Assembly: GCA_028456385.1 (NCBI GenBank)
Contig: JALNQF010000009.1
Location: forward strand, 1 to 64,000
Source of the DNA: Ophiosphaerella korrae
Taxonomy: Eukaryota > Ascomycota > Dothideomycetes > Pleosporales > Phaeosphaeriaceae
Direction of reading: 5' to 3'
DNA length: 64,000 nt
The position numbers and the translations under genes are program-made. This document shows positions 25,854 through 39,990 of the stretch, in pieces. The notes under the pieces were generated by a model. That model saw only the letters and a list, made by a program, of their open reading frames with translations, had not been told where the DNA came from and ran no database searches. Position 1 is the stretch's first letter. The number at the start of each line of letters is the position of its first letter.

Positions 25854-28800
25854 CTTTACTAATTTAGTTATTATAAAAAGTAAAGTATAAGTAGCGTATA
25901 GGTCTAGCTAATATAATAGTAGAAAGTTTAACTAAATAATTAGGTAAAGCCCCTAGGAGTAGTCCTAAATTAGATAGTACTATATAAGAAATAATTAAAG
26001 GTTGTCTTAACTAACTAATTAATAATAAAGAAGATATAAAGATAGTAATTAATACCTTAGAAACGTAGAATAAAGAACTATAAGATTACGCGAAATAAAA
26101 TAAAGTATAAATTAAAGCTATTATCTAAGGCTAGAACTAGATAGAACTAATTACCTAAAGACTAGAAATAAGTGCGATAAAGAAACTACTAAAGATACCT
26201 ATACTTAAGAAGTTTAATAGAATAAGAGAGAAACTAAGACCTTTTATTATATTAGTATAACTCTAAATAGATATATAAGTACTACACTTTAATATAGAGG
26301 AGAAGAAAGTAATATATATTAGACTATACCTTAAAGAAGATATAATAAGATAGTATAAGCCTTACTAGATAGACTATATAATATACTCTCTAATAACCTA
26401 GAAAGATAAAACTAAAGATATTTTTAGAAGTTATAAATACTTTACTAAACGAATAAGAGTAGTATTTAGAGATATAGACGTTACCTAACAAGTTAAAGAA
26501 TAGCTAGAAAAGCTTATACAAAACTAGAGTATTCCTAAGTATATATTATAGTTTAAATAACTATCTTAGAATATAGAATAAAACAAGTTAGCCTTAATAT
26601 TATAATTTAAATAAAGACTAAATTCTAAAATCTAATATAAAATAATATATATAGAGAAACTAAGGATACTAGAAGCTCTAAAGTAATAAGTAATATAAAT
26701 TAATAATAATCTTTAAGAATAGAAGAAGAATAAATATAAAGGTTATACCTAGAACTATAACAAGAGAGACTCTATAGTCTTTAACGCTAATAAAAATAAA
26801 AAGAAAAAGAAGAATAAAGACTTTACGTACTTTAACTATAGTAAGAAAAGCTACTATATAAAAGACTACTAATTATAAAAAAAGAAAGATATAGTATATT
26901 ATAAATATAGGAAACTAAGATACTTTATAAAAGACTATAGAAGTAAAGACCTAAAGAAAGAAACATAGTTAAAAATAACTAAGAAAAAGAAGGAAGTACT
27001 ATAAGTATAAGCTAAACCTTAAGAGAAAGTAGCTAAGAGTAAAGAAGTATAATATATAATACTCTACTAGACCTTTTATTATAATAACAACTACTATATA
27101 TATCTTTCTAGTAAATAGAGAGTAAGATACTTCTTATAATAGAGATATAGAGTAGCTATAATAAAGGAGAGAATAAAAGCTTAGCTAGAAGAAATAGCTT
27201 AAGTAATAGACCTACTAATAGAAGACTTAGAAAGAGAGGAGCTCCTAGTACTATTAACTTAGGCTAAAGAACTAGTACTAGATAAAGAGACTATAATAGC
27301 TTCCTCTAAAGAACTATAAGAAAGTAAAAAGTAAGTTAGTATAAGAAGTATAGACTATACTTAGCTAATAATAAATAGCTATAATAGCTATATAACTATA
27401 GATATAGAGGAACGTAATAAAGAATAGAAGTTTATTTAGATATACTTAAAGGTTATAAGTATAGAGGAAGTATATAAAGACTAGAAAAAACGTAATCCTA
27501 AAGAAATAAAGTTTATACTATTTTAAGAATAGATAAAGTAATATATAGTTATAGTAAGAAGAATACTTATACTAAGAGAATAGTAATACTTTATAAGAAA
27601 GACGTAATAGATTAATAAAGCCTATATACTAAGAGTACTAGTAGTATACTATATCTTAACTATAAATACACTTAATAAAGACAAGTACTAAGAAGAGGAT
27701 AATAAGATAATAAATCTAGAATACCTAGTATATTTTAAAGTATTATAGATATTATACCTAGATAAGAATTATATTATATATAGAAACCTTAAAGTAAATA
27801 ACAATATATAGCTTATAAAAAGAAGAGGCTATAACTATATAAGAGTAATTATAGTAGAAGATATCTAGGGATAGGAAATAATCCTAGAAGATAGATACTT
27901 AGTAGTAAGACCTAGACCTAAATTAGTAAAGAAATACGTCTAGAGAGGACTATAGTATAAATATACAAATAATAAATATCTAAAATATAAAGAATATAAA
28001 CTTAAAATAGGACTATAGCTTTAGAAAGATAGATAGTTTAATAAACTACTAAAATAGGAAAAACTAGAAGGTATAAGAGGCCTATATATTACAAAAATAG
28101 GTATATACTAAGAAAAGGAAGTATAATTAATAATTAATAGTAAAGCTACAAAGAACTTTATATTAAAGAAGTTTATAGAGATATAAGGAATAAAGTATAT
28201 AATAAAGAAATACCCTTAATAATTAAGTACAATTAAAAGAAAACTATTCTAGGAACTTATATAATTTGAGATAGTACCTTTAATACTAAAACTAAAAAGA
28301 CTAGAAATTAAGAATATAGTTATAGATATAACAATAATTAATAATAAACAAGATATAATATTAAGAATGCTATAGTTATAGATAACTAACCTAAGAATTA
28401 ATTAGAGAATAGAAGAAATTAACTACTCTAGATAAGATATATTAAAAGCTAACATAAGCATATATAAAGGAGAATTCCTAGAAGAATATAAGAAATAAGA
28501 GAAATAGCTTATAGAGCTAGAAGACTACTTTCTAGAATAATAACTATAGGACTTAGTAATAGAACTAGAAAAAGGTAAAAATATAAGATAGAGCTTAGTT
28601 TACTAAAAAATAGAAGAAGAATCTAAGATTAAATAAATATTTATCTAAAGTATAATAAAGAAAAGATAGATAAGAGAATCTAAATCCTTAGTAGTATATA
28701 GACTTATATTTATAGACAAAAAGAGAATAAGTAATAAGAGACTTTACGTAGATTTTAGAAAAACTAACGTAATTATAAATAAGAACTAATACTTACTACT

Positions 28801-30374
28801 ATAAATAGATAAAATATAAGATAGACTATAAAGAGTAAAGATCTTTATAAAGTTAGATATCTAGAACGCTTACTACTAGATTAGAATTAAAAAAAGTAAT
28901 AAGTAGAAGATAGTATTTAGAATATAGTATAAACTATATAAGTACTTAGTTATACTATTTAGCTTAATAAACGCACTAGTAGTATTCTAAGAAAGGATTA
29001 ATATAGTACTAAGAGAATACTTAGATATATTTATATTTATATACTTAGACGATATCTTTATATTCTTAGAAATAGAGGAAGAATACGTACAATATATACA
29101 CAAAGTACTAGAAAAACTAGTAGAAAATAAACTATTTCTTAAAATAAGAAAATACAAGTTCTATATAAAGAAAATAGACTTCCTTAGATTTATTATTAAA
29201 CTAGGAAAAATTAGTATAGACCTAGAAAAGATTAGATTAATTAACAAATAGCTAACACTAAGAAACCTAAAGGAAGTATAGTAATTTTATAGGCTAGCTA
29301 ACTTTTATAGAAAGTTAATAGTAAGATACTCTAAAGATATAGAACTAATAACAAGACTTATAAAAAAAGATATACTATTTAAATAGATAAAAGATATACT
29401 ATTTAAATAGATAAAAGAATACAAAAAGGTATTTAATAAGATTAAGAAAAAGTTTATAGAAAACCTAGTTATTAGAATATATAACCTAGACCTACTAGTA
29501 ATAGTAAAAATAGATATATCTAACTTAGTCTATAGAATAGTACTAATATAGGAAGACCTAGAGACTAATAAAGAATACTTAGTTAAATACTTTTCTAAGA
29601 AAATAAAGATAGTAGAACTTAACTACTTAATTTATAATAAAGAAATACTAGTAATCTACAAAGTATTTAAATAATAGAGAGTATACCTATAAAGAGTAAA
29701 GTACTAGATAAAAGTTTATATAGACTACAAGAATCTTATAAAATTTATAATAAATAAGGAGTTATTATAATACTATATAAAATAGTAGGAATTCTTATTA
29801 ACGTTTAATATAGAAATTATATATATAAAAGGGAAAGATAACTAATTTATAGATACTTTTAGTAGAAGACTAGACTTATAAGAAGAAGTAAGTACTACTA
29901 GTATAGTCCTAATTAAGAATAAAGATAGATACTTAATCTTAAATATACTTAAGATAGCCGCAACACTTAAAAGAAAGAATAGTAAACTAGATAAATAGAT
30001 TTAGAAAATAACGTAAGAAGTATCTAAAGAAATAAAGAAACTAGAAATCTAAGAAGGATTAGTACGAGCTTATAGAAGAATATATATTCTAAGTAAGATC
30101 TAGAGAGAATTTATATAATAATTCTATAAATTACTAGTATATAGTTACTAAAGAATTAAAAAAATATTAGATAGATTACTATAAAACTACTATATTCTAA
30201 AAGTAAGATAACTAGTAATAGAAGTACTACGAGACTATATAGAATACTATAGAAACAAGTATAATAGATATATACTATATAGAATATTATAACTAGTAAA
30301 AATACTAGAATAACTATAGGGAGTTATTATAATAGACTTTATTACAAAATTACCTAAGTTTAGAGACTTAATAT

Positions 30375-30802
30375 TATTATAGGTATAATAGAAGAAATCG
30401 AGATAGAACTAATTAGTCTTAATCTAGGCGCTAACGAAGTATAAGACGAGTAGAGTAACAACCTTAATTAGGAGACTACATATAACTAGGACACCTAGGC
30501 TAATCTATAATCTATAGACTCTTAGTACTAATAGATTATAGATTAAGATAATCTATAATCTACTAGTCTTAGTATCTATAGATTATAGATTATAACAAGT
30601 ATATAGTTAGTAAGATACGTATTATTAAGATAGTATTAGTAATTTAATCTATTAACTATAGAATACTAGTATAAGATAGTTATAAAATATCTTCTACTAA
30701 TTATAGTTATTATAGATCCCTATACAAGCTTTTATTATTACCTTACAATCTACTAATACTTTTTAGAGACTAAGAAGTTAACCCTAGTAATACTTTATTA
30801 TA
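30375..30802 (+). repeat. 5' LTR of E3
   Basis: 428 bp, TATTATAGGTATAATAG...CTTTATTATA. The inverted-repeat module lies at about 30497-30594. Confidence 0.9.
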
Positions 30803-33800
30803 CCTTACTAATTTAGCTATTATAAGAAGTAAAGTATAAGTAGCGTATAGTCTAGCTAATATAATAGTAGAAAGTTTAACTAAAATAAGTAAAGCCCCTA
30901 AGAGTAGTTATAAGTCTAATAGCACTATATAGGAAACAATTAAAGACTAAATTAATAATTTAATCTTAGATAAAGAAGATATAAAAATAGTAATTAATAC
31001 TTTAGAAATATAAAACAAGGAACTATAAGATTACGTAAAGTAGAATAAAGTATAGATTAAAGCTATTATTAAAAGTTAGAATTAGATAGAACTAATTATA
31101 TAACGTCTAGTAATAAGTACAATAAAGAAACTACTTAAGATACCTATCCTTAAGAAGTTTAATAGAATAAAGGAAAAACTAAGACCCTTTATTACTTTAG
31201 TATAACTCTAGATAGATATACAAGTACTACACTTTAATATAGAAGAAAAAAAGGTAATATATATTAGGTTATACCTTAAGGAAAACGTAATAAGATAGTA
31301 TAAACCTTACTAGATAGATTATATAATATACTCTCTAATAACTTAGAAGAATAAAACTAGAGCTATTTTTAGAAGTTATAAGTACTTTACTAAATAAATA
31401 AGAGTAGTATTTAGAGATATAGATATTACCTAATAAGCTAAAGAGTAGCTAGAAAAGCTTATATAAAGTTAGAGTATTTCTAAGTATATATTATAATTTA
31501 AATAACTATTACAAAATATAGAGTAGAATAAGTTAGCCTTAATATTATAATTTAAGTAAGGACTAAACTTAAAAATTTAATACAAGATAATATATATAGA
31601 GAAACTAAGGACACTAAAAGCTTTAAAGTAATAAGTAATATAAATTAATAATAATCTTTAAGAATAGAAGAAAAATAAATATAAAGGCTATACTTAGAAT
31701 TATAATAAGAGAGACCTTATAATCCTTAACGCTAATAAAGATAAAAAGAAAAAGAAGAATAAAGACTTTACGTACTTTAAATATAGTAAACTAGGCTACT
31801 ACGCGAAAGACTACTAATTAAAGAAGAAAGATATAGTATATTATAAATATAAGAAACTAAGATACTTTATAAAAGAATATAGAAGTAAGAACCTAAAGAA
31901 AGAAACTTAGTTAAAAATAACTAAGAAGAAAAAAGAAGTACTATAAGTATAAGCTAAACCTTAAGAGAAAGTAGCTAGGAGTAAAGAAGTATAATATATT
32001 ATACTCTATTAAACTTTTTATTATAATAATAACTACTATATATATCTTTCTAGTAAGTAGAGAGTAGTATAGTTCCTATAGAAATAGAGATATAGAGTAG
32101 CTATAATAAAAGAAGATAGAATAAAAGCTTAGCTAAAAGAGATAGCCTAAGTAATAGACTTACTAGAAGAAGATCTAAAAAGGGAAGAGCCCCTAGTACT
32201 ATTAATCTAAGCTAAAGAAATAGTACTAGATAAAAAGACTACTATAACTACCTCTAAAGAACTATAAAAAAGTAAGAGATAAGTTAGTATAAAAGGTATA
32301 GAGTATACCTAGCTAATAATATATAGCTATAATAGCTATATAACTATAGATATAGAAAAATAAGATAAAAAATAAAAGTTTATTTAAAAATACTTACTAG
32401 TTATAAGTATAGAGGAAGCGTACAAAGACTAGAAAGAATATAATCCTAAAGAAATAAAGTTTATACTATTTTAAGAATAGATAAAATAATATATAGTTGT
32501 AGTAAGAAAAATACCTATATTAAGAGAATAGGAATACTTTATAAAAAAGACGTAATAGATTAATAAAGCCTATATACTAAGAGTACTAGTAGTATACTAT
32601 ATCCTAATAATAGATATACCTAGTAAAAGTAAATACTAAGAAGGAGATAATAAAATAATAGATCTAAAATATCTAGTATACTTTAAAGTATTATAGATAT
32701 TATACTTAGATAAGAATTATATTATATATAGAAACCCTAAAGTAAATAATAATATATAGCCTATAAAGAGAAGAGGCTATAACTATATAAGAGTAATTCT
32801 AGTAGAAAATATCTAAAGATAAGAAATAATCCTAGAAGATAGATATATAGTAGTAAGACCTAGCCTAAAACTATCTAAGAAATACGTCTAAGGAGGACTA
32901 TAGTATAAATATATATATAATAAGTATTTAAAATATAAAGAATATAAACTTAAAGTAGGCCTATAGCCTTAAAAAGATAGATAATTTATAAAGTTACTTA
33001 AGTAAGAAAAACTAGAAGGTATAAAAAGCCTATATATTATAAAAATAGGTATATACTAAAGAAAGAAAGTATAATTAATAATTAATAGTAGAGCTACGAG
33101 AAACTTTATATTAAAGAAGTTTATAGAAATATAGAGAATAAAGTATATAATAAAGAAATACCTTTAATAACTAAGTACGATTAAAGGAAAACTATTCTAG
33201 AAACTAATATAGTTTAAGATAGTACTCTTAATACTAAGGTTAAAAGGACTAGAAATTAAGAATATAGTTATAGATATAATAACAATTAATAATAAATAAG
33301 ATATAATATTAAGTATACTATAGTTATAGATAACTAACCTATATATTAATTAGAGAATAAAGAAGATTAACTACTATAGAATAGATACGTTAAAGGCCTA
33401 TAAGAATACCTATAAAGGAGAATTCTTAGAAGAATATAAGAAATAAGAAGAATAGCTTATAGACCCTAAAGATTACCTTCTAGAATATTAACTATAAGAC
33501 TTAGTAATAGAAATAGAAGAAGGAAAAGATATAAGATAGAGCCTAGTCTACTAGAAAATAGAAGAAAAGTTAAAGATTAAATAAGTATTTATTTAAAACG
33601 CAATAAAAAAGAGATAGATAAAAGAATCTAAATTCTTAGTAGCTTATAGACTTATCTTTATAGATAAGAAAAGAATAAGTAATAAAAGACTTTATATAGA
33701 CTTTAGAAAAACTAACGTAGTTATAAATAAGAACTAATACTCTTTACTAAAGATAGACGTAATACAAGATAAACTATAGAAAGTAATAATCTTTATAAAG

Positions 33801-36601
33801 TTAGATATCTAGAACGCCTACTACTAAATTAGAATTAAAGAAGGTAATAAATAGAAAATAGTATTTAGAATATAATAAAGATTATATAAATATTTAGTTA
33901 TACTATTTAGCTTAATAAATATACTAGTAGTATTCTAAGAAAGGATTAATATAGTACTAAGAGAGTACTTAGATATATTTATATTTATATACTTAGATAA
34001 TATCTTTATATTCTTAGAAATAGAAGAAGAATATATATAATATATATATAAAGTACTAGAAAAACTAGTAGAAGCTAAAATATTTCTTAAGATAAGAAAA
34101 TGCGAGTTCTATACAAAAGAAATAGATTTCCTAGGGTTTATTATAGAACTAGGAAAGATTAAGATTAATCTAGAAAAGATTAAGTTAATTAATAAATAGC
34201 TAACACTAAGAAACCTAAAAGAGGTATAATAATTTTATAGGCTAGCTAACTTTTATAGAAAGTTAATAGTAAGATAGTCTAAAGATATAGAACTAATAAC
34301 AAGACTTATAAAAAAAGATACGCTATTTAAATAGATAAAAGAATATAATAAGGTATTTAAGAAGATTAAGAAGAAGTTTATAGAAAACCTAGTTATTAGA
34401 ATATATAACCTAGACCTACTAGTAATAGTAAAAATAGATATATCTAACTTAGTCTATAGAATAGTACTAATATAGGAAGACTTAGAGACTAAAAAAGAAT
34501 ACTTAGTTAAGTACTTCTCTAAGAAAATAAAGATAGTAGAACTTAACTACCTAATCTATAATAAAGAGATACTAGTAATCTATAAAGTATTTAAGTAATA
34601 GAGAGTATACCTATAAAGAGTAAAATATTAGATAAAGGTCTATATAGACTATAAGAATCTTATAAGATTTATAATAAATAAAGAATTATTATAACGCTAT
34701 ATAAGATAGTAAGAATACTTATTAATATTTAATATAGAAATTATATATATAAAAGAGAAAGATAATTAGTTTATAGACGCCTTTAGTAGAAGACTAGACT
34801 TATAAGAAGAAGTAAGTACTACTAGTATAGTTCTAGTTAAGAATAAAGAAGGATACTTAGTCCTAAATATATATAAAATAGCTATAATACTTAAAAGAAA
34901 GAGTAGCGAGCTAGATAAATAGATTTAGAAAATAATAAAAGAAGTATCTAAAGAAATAGAAAAACTAGAAATCTAAGAAGGATTTATATAAGCTTATAGA
35001 AGAATATATATCTTAAGAAAGATCTAGAGAGAATTTATACAATAATTCTATAAATTACTAGTATATAGTTACTAAGGTATTAAGAAAATATTAGATAGAT
35101 TACTATAAGACTACTATATTCTAAAAGTAAGATAATTAGTAATAGAAGTACTATAAAACTATATAGAATACTAAAAGAATAAATATAATAGATATATACT
35201 ATATAGAATATTATAACTAGTAGAAGTACTAGAATAACTATAGAGAGTTATTATAATAGACTTTATTACAAAGTTACTAAAGTCTAAAGACCTAATATTA
35301 GAAGTTAAGTATAATAGAATCTTAATAATAGTAGATAAACTTATAAAGTACTTATACTTTAGACTATATAAAGAGAAAAGTAGGATAGAAGTTACTATAT
35401 ACTAGGTTCTAGGAACTATAATTAGTTAATATAGACTACTAGATAAGATTATTATAGATAGAGACGTACAATTTATATTAAAACTATAGAGAATAATAAT
35501 AGTATAATTAGGAATTAAATATATAATATCTATAGTATATTACTTATAAATAGATAGATAGTTAGAACGAATAAATTAGATAGTAGAATAATACCTAAGA
35601 TACTACCTTAACTATAACTAGAATAATTAAGTATAGTTACTACCTATAGTATAGTTAGTATATAATAGCGTAAAGAATATAGTAATAAGAGTATTACCCT
35701 TCTTTATAAACTATAGATTTAAACCTAATATATATTAGTTACTAAGAAATTAGATATCTTAGTCTCTAAGAAGAGAAAGTTTTACTAATAGACTTAAGAA
35801 TATATATAATTAATTAAGATAGGATATAGAATTCCTATATAATTATATAGTAAAATACTATAATAAAAAGTATAAAAAGAGACTTTAATTTAGAGAGAGA
35901 GAAAAAGTATAGTTAGTATAGAAAAATATTAAAAGTAAGTAACTAAGTTTAAAATTAAACTATATTAAGATAAGACTATATAAAATTAAGAAAGAAGTTA
36001 CACTAGTTATATTTAGATTAAAACTACTAAACAAGATAAAGATATACCTAATATTCTACGTAGCCTTACTAGAATAAGTACTATAGAACGTAGAACTACT
36101 AGTATACAAAGTAGATACGTATAGAGAATAAGAAGAATAAGAAGTTAAGAAAATCTTATAATACTAGTTCTATAATAGAAGAAATTACTACTTAGTAGAA
36201 TAGATAGGTATAGACAAAAAAAGATAACTATAAGAGAAAATATAGGAACTAGAAGATAACCTTAATTACTTTAAGAAATTAGAAGAGTTCTAAAATTAAA
36301 ACCCTCTAGAACGCCTAGTAGTAAACTAAGAGAACTAATATTACTAATAATAGATAGAGAGATAATAGAGACGTCTAGCGTAAGACCTACTATAGTAATA
36401 CTAAACGCCTTATCTAAGTCTAGCTTAGCTTCTAGAGCTACTAACTACTTAGCTAATTTTTTATTATTTAAAGCCTTTATCTTATAAAGATAAGAGAGAT
36501 AAGCTTAATTCTCTACTAGCTTACTCTACGCAAGCTCCTAGATATACTTACACTTAGCTTTAGCCTCTATAATTTAAGATAGTAATTTCTCTTAAGTCTA
36601 G

Positions 36602-36832
36602 TTAATAGCTTTCCTTATTATTATTAAGCCTAGATATAAGAATAAGTGTAATAAACTTATACTTAGAAAGAGAAATACTAGATATATTATAAGAGCTACG
36701 TATATTTATATAAATATACGCTTTATAAGCCTTACTATTATTTATAGAAATAATATAAAGAAGAGACTTAGAGTTTAACTTAAGAGAAGTATAATAAGAA
36801 TAAAGAAATATTTTAATACTATTACGTAACAC
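36602..36832 (-). pseudogene. Antisense open frame of E3, 76 codons still open
   Basis: This is one of the very few open frames left in the 41.7-kb AT block. It lies antisense to pol, in the stretch between pol and the 3' LTR. It includes LYSYYTSLKL, NNSKAYKAYIYINIRSSYN and SSISLSKYKF, and ends NNNKESY before a TAA that stands where Gln is likely (CAA to TAA). The same reading can be followed in E1, E2 (about 38460-38940), E4 and E5. It is probably a fragment of a longer protein with a Cys-rich N-terminal part and a basic helical C-terminal part. The product is unknown and this copy is not functional. Confidence 0.5.
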
Positions 36833-36973
36833 GCAATTAGTAAAGAGAAAGTAATAACGTATAGATAAAATAGTTATAAGCGAAGATAAAGAACTCTATA
36901 TTAATAAAGAAACTAGACTAATAACTCTAGCTCTAGAATAGGTAAACTAAGACTTACTTAGGAAGAGAGATAG

Positions 36974-37401
36974 TATTATAGGTATAATAGAAGAAATTAA
37001 GATAGAACTAATTAGTTTTAATCTAGGCGCTAACAAAGTATAAGATAAGTAAAGTAATAACTTTAATTAGAAGACTATATATAACTAGGATACCTAGGCT
37101 AATCTATAATCTATAGACTCTTAGTACTAATAGATTATAGATTAAAATAATCTATAATCTACTAGTCTTAGTATCTATAGATTATAGATTATAATAAGTA
37201 TATAGTTAGTAAGATATATATTATTAGGATAGTATTAGTAATTTAATCTATTAACTATAGAACGCTAGTGTAAAATAGTTATAAAATATCTTCTACTAAT
37301 TATAGTTATTATAGATCTCTACACGAGCTTTTATTATTACCTTATAATCTACTAATACTTTTTAGTAACTAGGAAGTTAACCCTAGTAATACCTTATTAT
37401 A
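36974..37401 (+). repeat. 3' LTR of E3
   Basis: 428 bp, the same length as the 5' LTR, preceded by a purine-rich tract GGAAGAGAGATAG (36961-36973). Confidence 0.9.
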
Positions 37402-39081
37402 AATATTAGGAGTTAAATATAATAGAATTATAATAATAGTAAATAAGCTTATAAAGTATATATACTTTAGACTATATAAAGAAAAGAGTAGGATAGAGGT
37501 TACTATATATTAAATCTTAGGAATAGTAATTAGTTAATATAGACTACTAGATAAGATTATTATAGATAGAAATATATAATTTATATTAAAACTATAGAGA
37601 ATAATATTAGTACAATTAAAAATATAATACGTAATATCTATAGTATATTAACTATAGATAGATAGATAATTAGAATAAATAAATTAGATAGTAAAATAGT
37701 ACTTAAGATACTACCTTAACTATAACTAGAATAACTAGGTATAGCTACTACCTATAGTATAGTTAGTATATAATAGCGTAAAAAATATAGTAATAAGAGT
37801 ATTACTCTTCTTTATAAACTATAGATTTAAGCCTAATATATACTAGATACTAAGAGATTAGATATCTTAGTCTCTAAGAAGAAAAAACTTTACTAATAGA
37901 CTTAAAGATATATATAACTAACTAAAACAAGATATAGAATTTCTATAAGATTGTATAGCTAAGTACTATAATAAGAAATATAAAGAGAGACTCTAATTTA
38001 GAGAGAGAGAAAAAGTATAGTTAGTACGTAAGAATATTAAGAGTAAGTACCTAAATTCTAAACTAGACTACGTTAAGATAAGACTATATAAAATTAAGAA
38101 AGAAGTTACACTAGTTATATTTAGATTAAAGCTACTAAATAAGATAAGGATATACTTAATATTTTACGTAGCTTTACTAGAATAAGTACTATAAAACGTA
38201 AAACTACTAGTATATAAAGTAGATACGTATAGAGAATAAAAAAAATAGGAAGTTAAGAAAATCCTATAATACTAGTTCTAAAATAAAAGAAACTACTATT
38301 TAGTAAAATAGATAAGTATAGATAAAAAGGGATAACTATAAAAGAAAATATAGAAACTAGAAGATAATTTTAATTACTCTAAGAAATTAGAAGAGTTCTA
38401 AAATTAAAACTTTCTAGAACGCCTAGTAGTAAACTAAGAGAACTAATATTACTAATAATAGATAGAGAGATAATAAGGACGTTTAGCGTAGGACCTACTA
38501 TAGCGATATTAAACGCCTTATCTAAGTCTAGCTTAGCTTCTAGAGCTACTAACTACTTAGCTAATTTCTTATTATTTAAGGCCTTTATCTTATAAAGATA
38601 AGAGAAATAAGCTTAATTTTTTACTAGCTTACTCTACGTAAGCTCCTAGATACGCTTACGCTTAGCTTTAGCCTCTACAATTTAAGATAGTAATTTCTCT
38701 TAAGTCTAGTTAATAGCTTTCCCTATTATTATTAAGCCTAAACGTAAGAATAAGTGTAATAAACTTATACTTAGAAAGAGAAACGCTAGATATATTATAA
38801 GAGCTACGTATATTTATATAAATATATGCCTTATAAGCTTTACTATTATTTATAGAAATAATATAAGGAAGAGACTTAGGGTTTAACTTAGGAGAAGTAT
38901 AATAAGAATAAAGAAATATTTTAATACTATTGCGTAATACGCAATTAGTAAGGAGGTAGTAATAACGTATAGATAAAATAGGTATAAGAGAGGATAAAGA
39001 ACTCTATATTAATAAAGAAACTAGACTAATAACTCTAGCTCTAGGATAGGAAAACTAGAACTTACCTAAAAAGAGAGATAG

Positions 39082-39508
39082 TGTTACAAGTATAATAGAA
39101 GAAATTAAGATAGAACTAATTAGCCCTAATTTAGGCGCTAATAAAGTATAAGACAAGTAGAGTAATAACTTTAATTAAGAAACTATATATAACTAGGATA
39201 CCTAAAGTAATCTATAATCTATAGACTCTTAGTACTAATAGATTATAGATTAAAGTAATCTATAATCTACTTATCTTAGTAACTATAGATTATAGATTAA
39301 GATAAGTATATAGCTAGTAAGATATATATTATTAAGATAGTATTAGTAATTTAATCCTTTAACTATAGAACGCTAGTATAAGATAGTTGTAAAATATTTT
39401 CTACTATTTATAGTTATTATAGATCCTAATATAAGCTTTTGTTATTATCTTCTAATCTACTAACTCCTAATATAGGTACCTATAGTTAACGATAGGTAGC
39501 TTATAATA
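39082..39508 (+). repeat. 3' LTR of E2
   Basis: 427 bp, starting TGTTACAAG. This preserved start shows that the TATTATA starts of the other LTRs are RIP-altered TGTTACA ends. It contains the inverted-repeat module at about 39192-39300. Confidence 0.9.
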
Positions 39509-39990
39509 TACTAGAGCTTTTAAAAAAGCTTTTTTTTAGTTAGTTACTTATAACTCGAAAGTACTAGGTATAAACTAAGTAGATTAATTAATCTCTCTAT
39601 CCTTTTCTATTTTTAGCCCTACGCTCTATCTATATATCTATAATATAGTAGTCTTAGCTAGGTCTTTTAAGATAGTAGTAAGCTAGATCCTTAATACCTT
39701 TTCTATTAAGGTACTAGTTTCTTTATTATATTAGTTATACTAACCTTATCTATCTCTTTATATATAAGATCCTTTATTTAATTCCTTTATTTATAAAGGT
39801 CGAGGCTATAATCTATTTAGCTATAGTAAGGTTAGTAACTTAGTAATTACTATACCTATACGCTAAGCTAATTAATAGATTCTAGGTATACTTAGAATCT
39901 ATTACGCCTCTCTACGTATATACTATTAAGTATCTAATTACTTATCTAATTATATATCTAATCGTGTAACTTATCTAATAATAAGTATTA
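39509..39990. repeat. Repeat C2, right part
   Basis: Continuation of repeat C after E2. It includes TACTAGGTATAAACTAAGTAGATTAATTAATC (the region where C1 carries E1) and ends near TCTAATCGTGTAACTTATCTAATAA. Its uninterrupted sequence is what shows the E1 insertion point in C1. Confidence 0.7.

Larger units (their letters stand above)
30375..37401 (+). mobile_element. Gypsy element E3 (plus strand), full length, nested in E2
   Basis: A 7,027-bp element with two 428-bp LTRs (30375-30802 and 36974-37401) and exact AATAT target duplications (30370-30374 and 37402-37406). E2 pol continues seamlessly on both sides; the junction region corresponds to E1 around 20490. The RT box is read as YLDN at about 33990-34010 (Asp to Asn by G-to-A change). 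The chromodomain-like end is at about 36140-36280. CA and TG are almost absent, so RIP hit both strands. It is the same subfamily as E5, which lies in opposite orientation. Confidence 0.93.
25427..39508 (+). mobile_element. Gypsy element E2 (plus strand), interrupted by E3
   Basis: The outer Gypsy element has 427-bp LTRs (25427-25853 and 39082-39508) and exact TACTA target duplications (25422-25426 and 39509-39513). It is split by E3 at 30375-37401. Without E3 and its target duplication it is about 7.05 kb. The gag-pol order matches E1: knuckle region near 26820-26940, YLDD box at about 29043-29054, and pol continuing after E3 from 37407 to about 38440. The 3' LTR begins with an unmutated TGTTACA, which shows the original terminus. 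RIP damage is intermediate: a few CA and TG dinucleotides remain. Confidence 0.92.
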
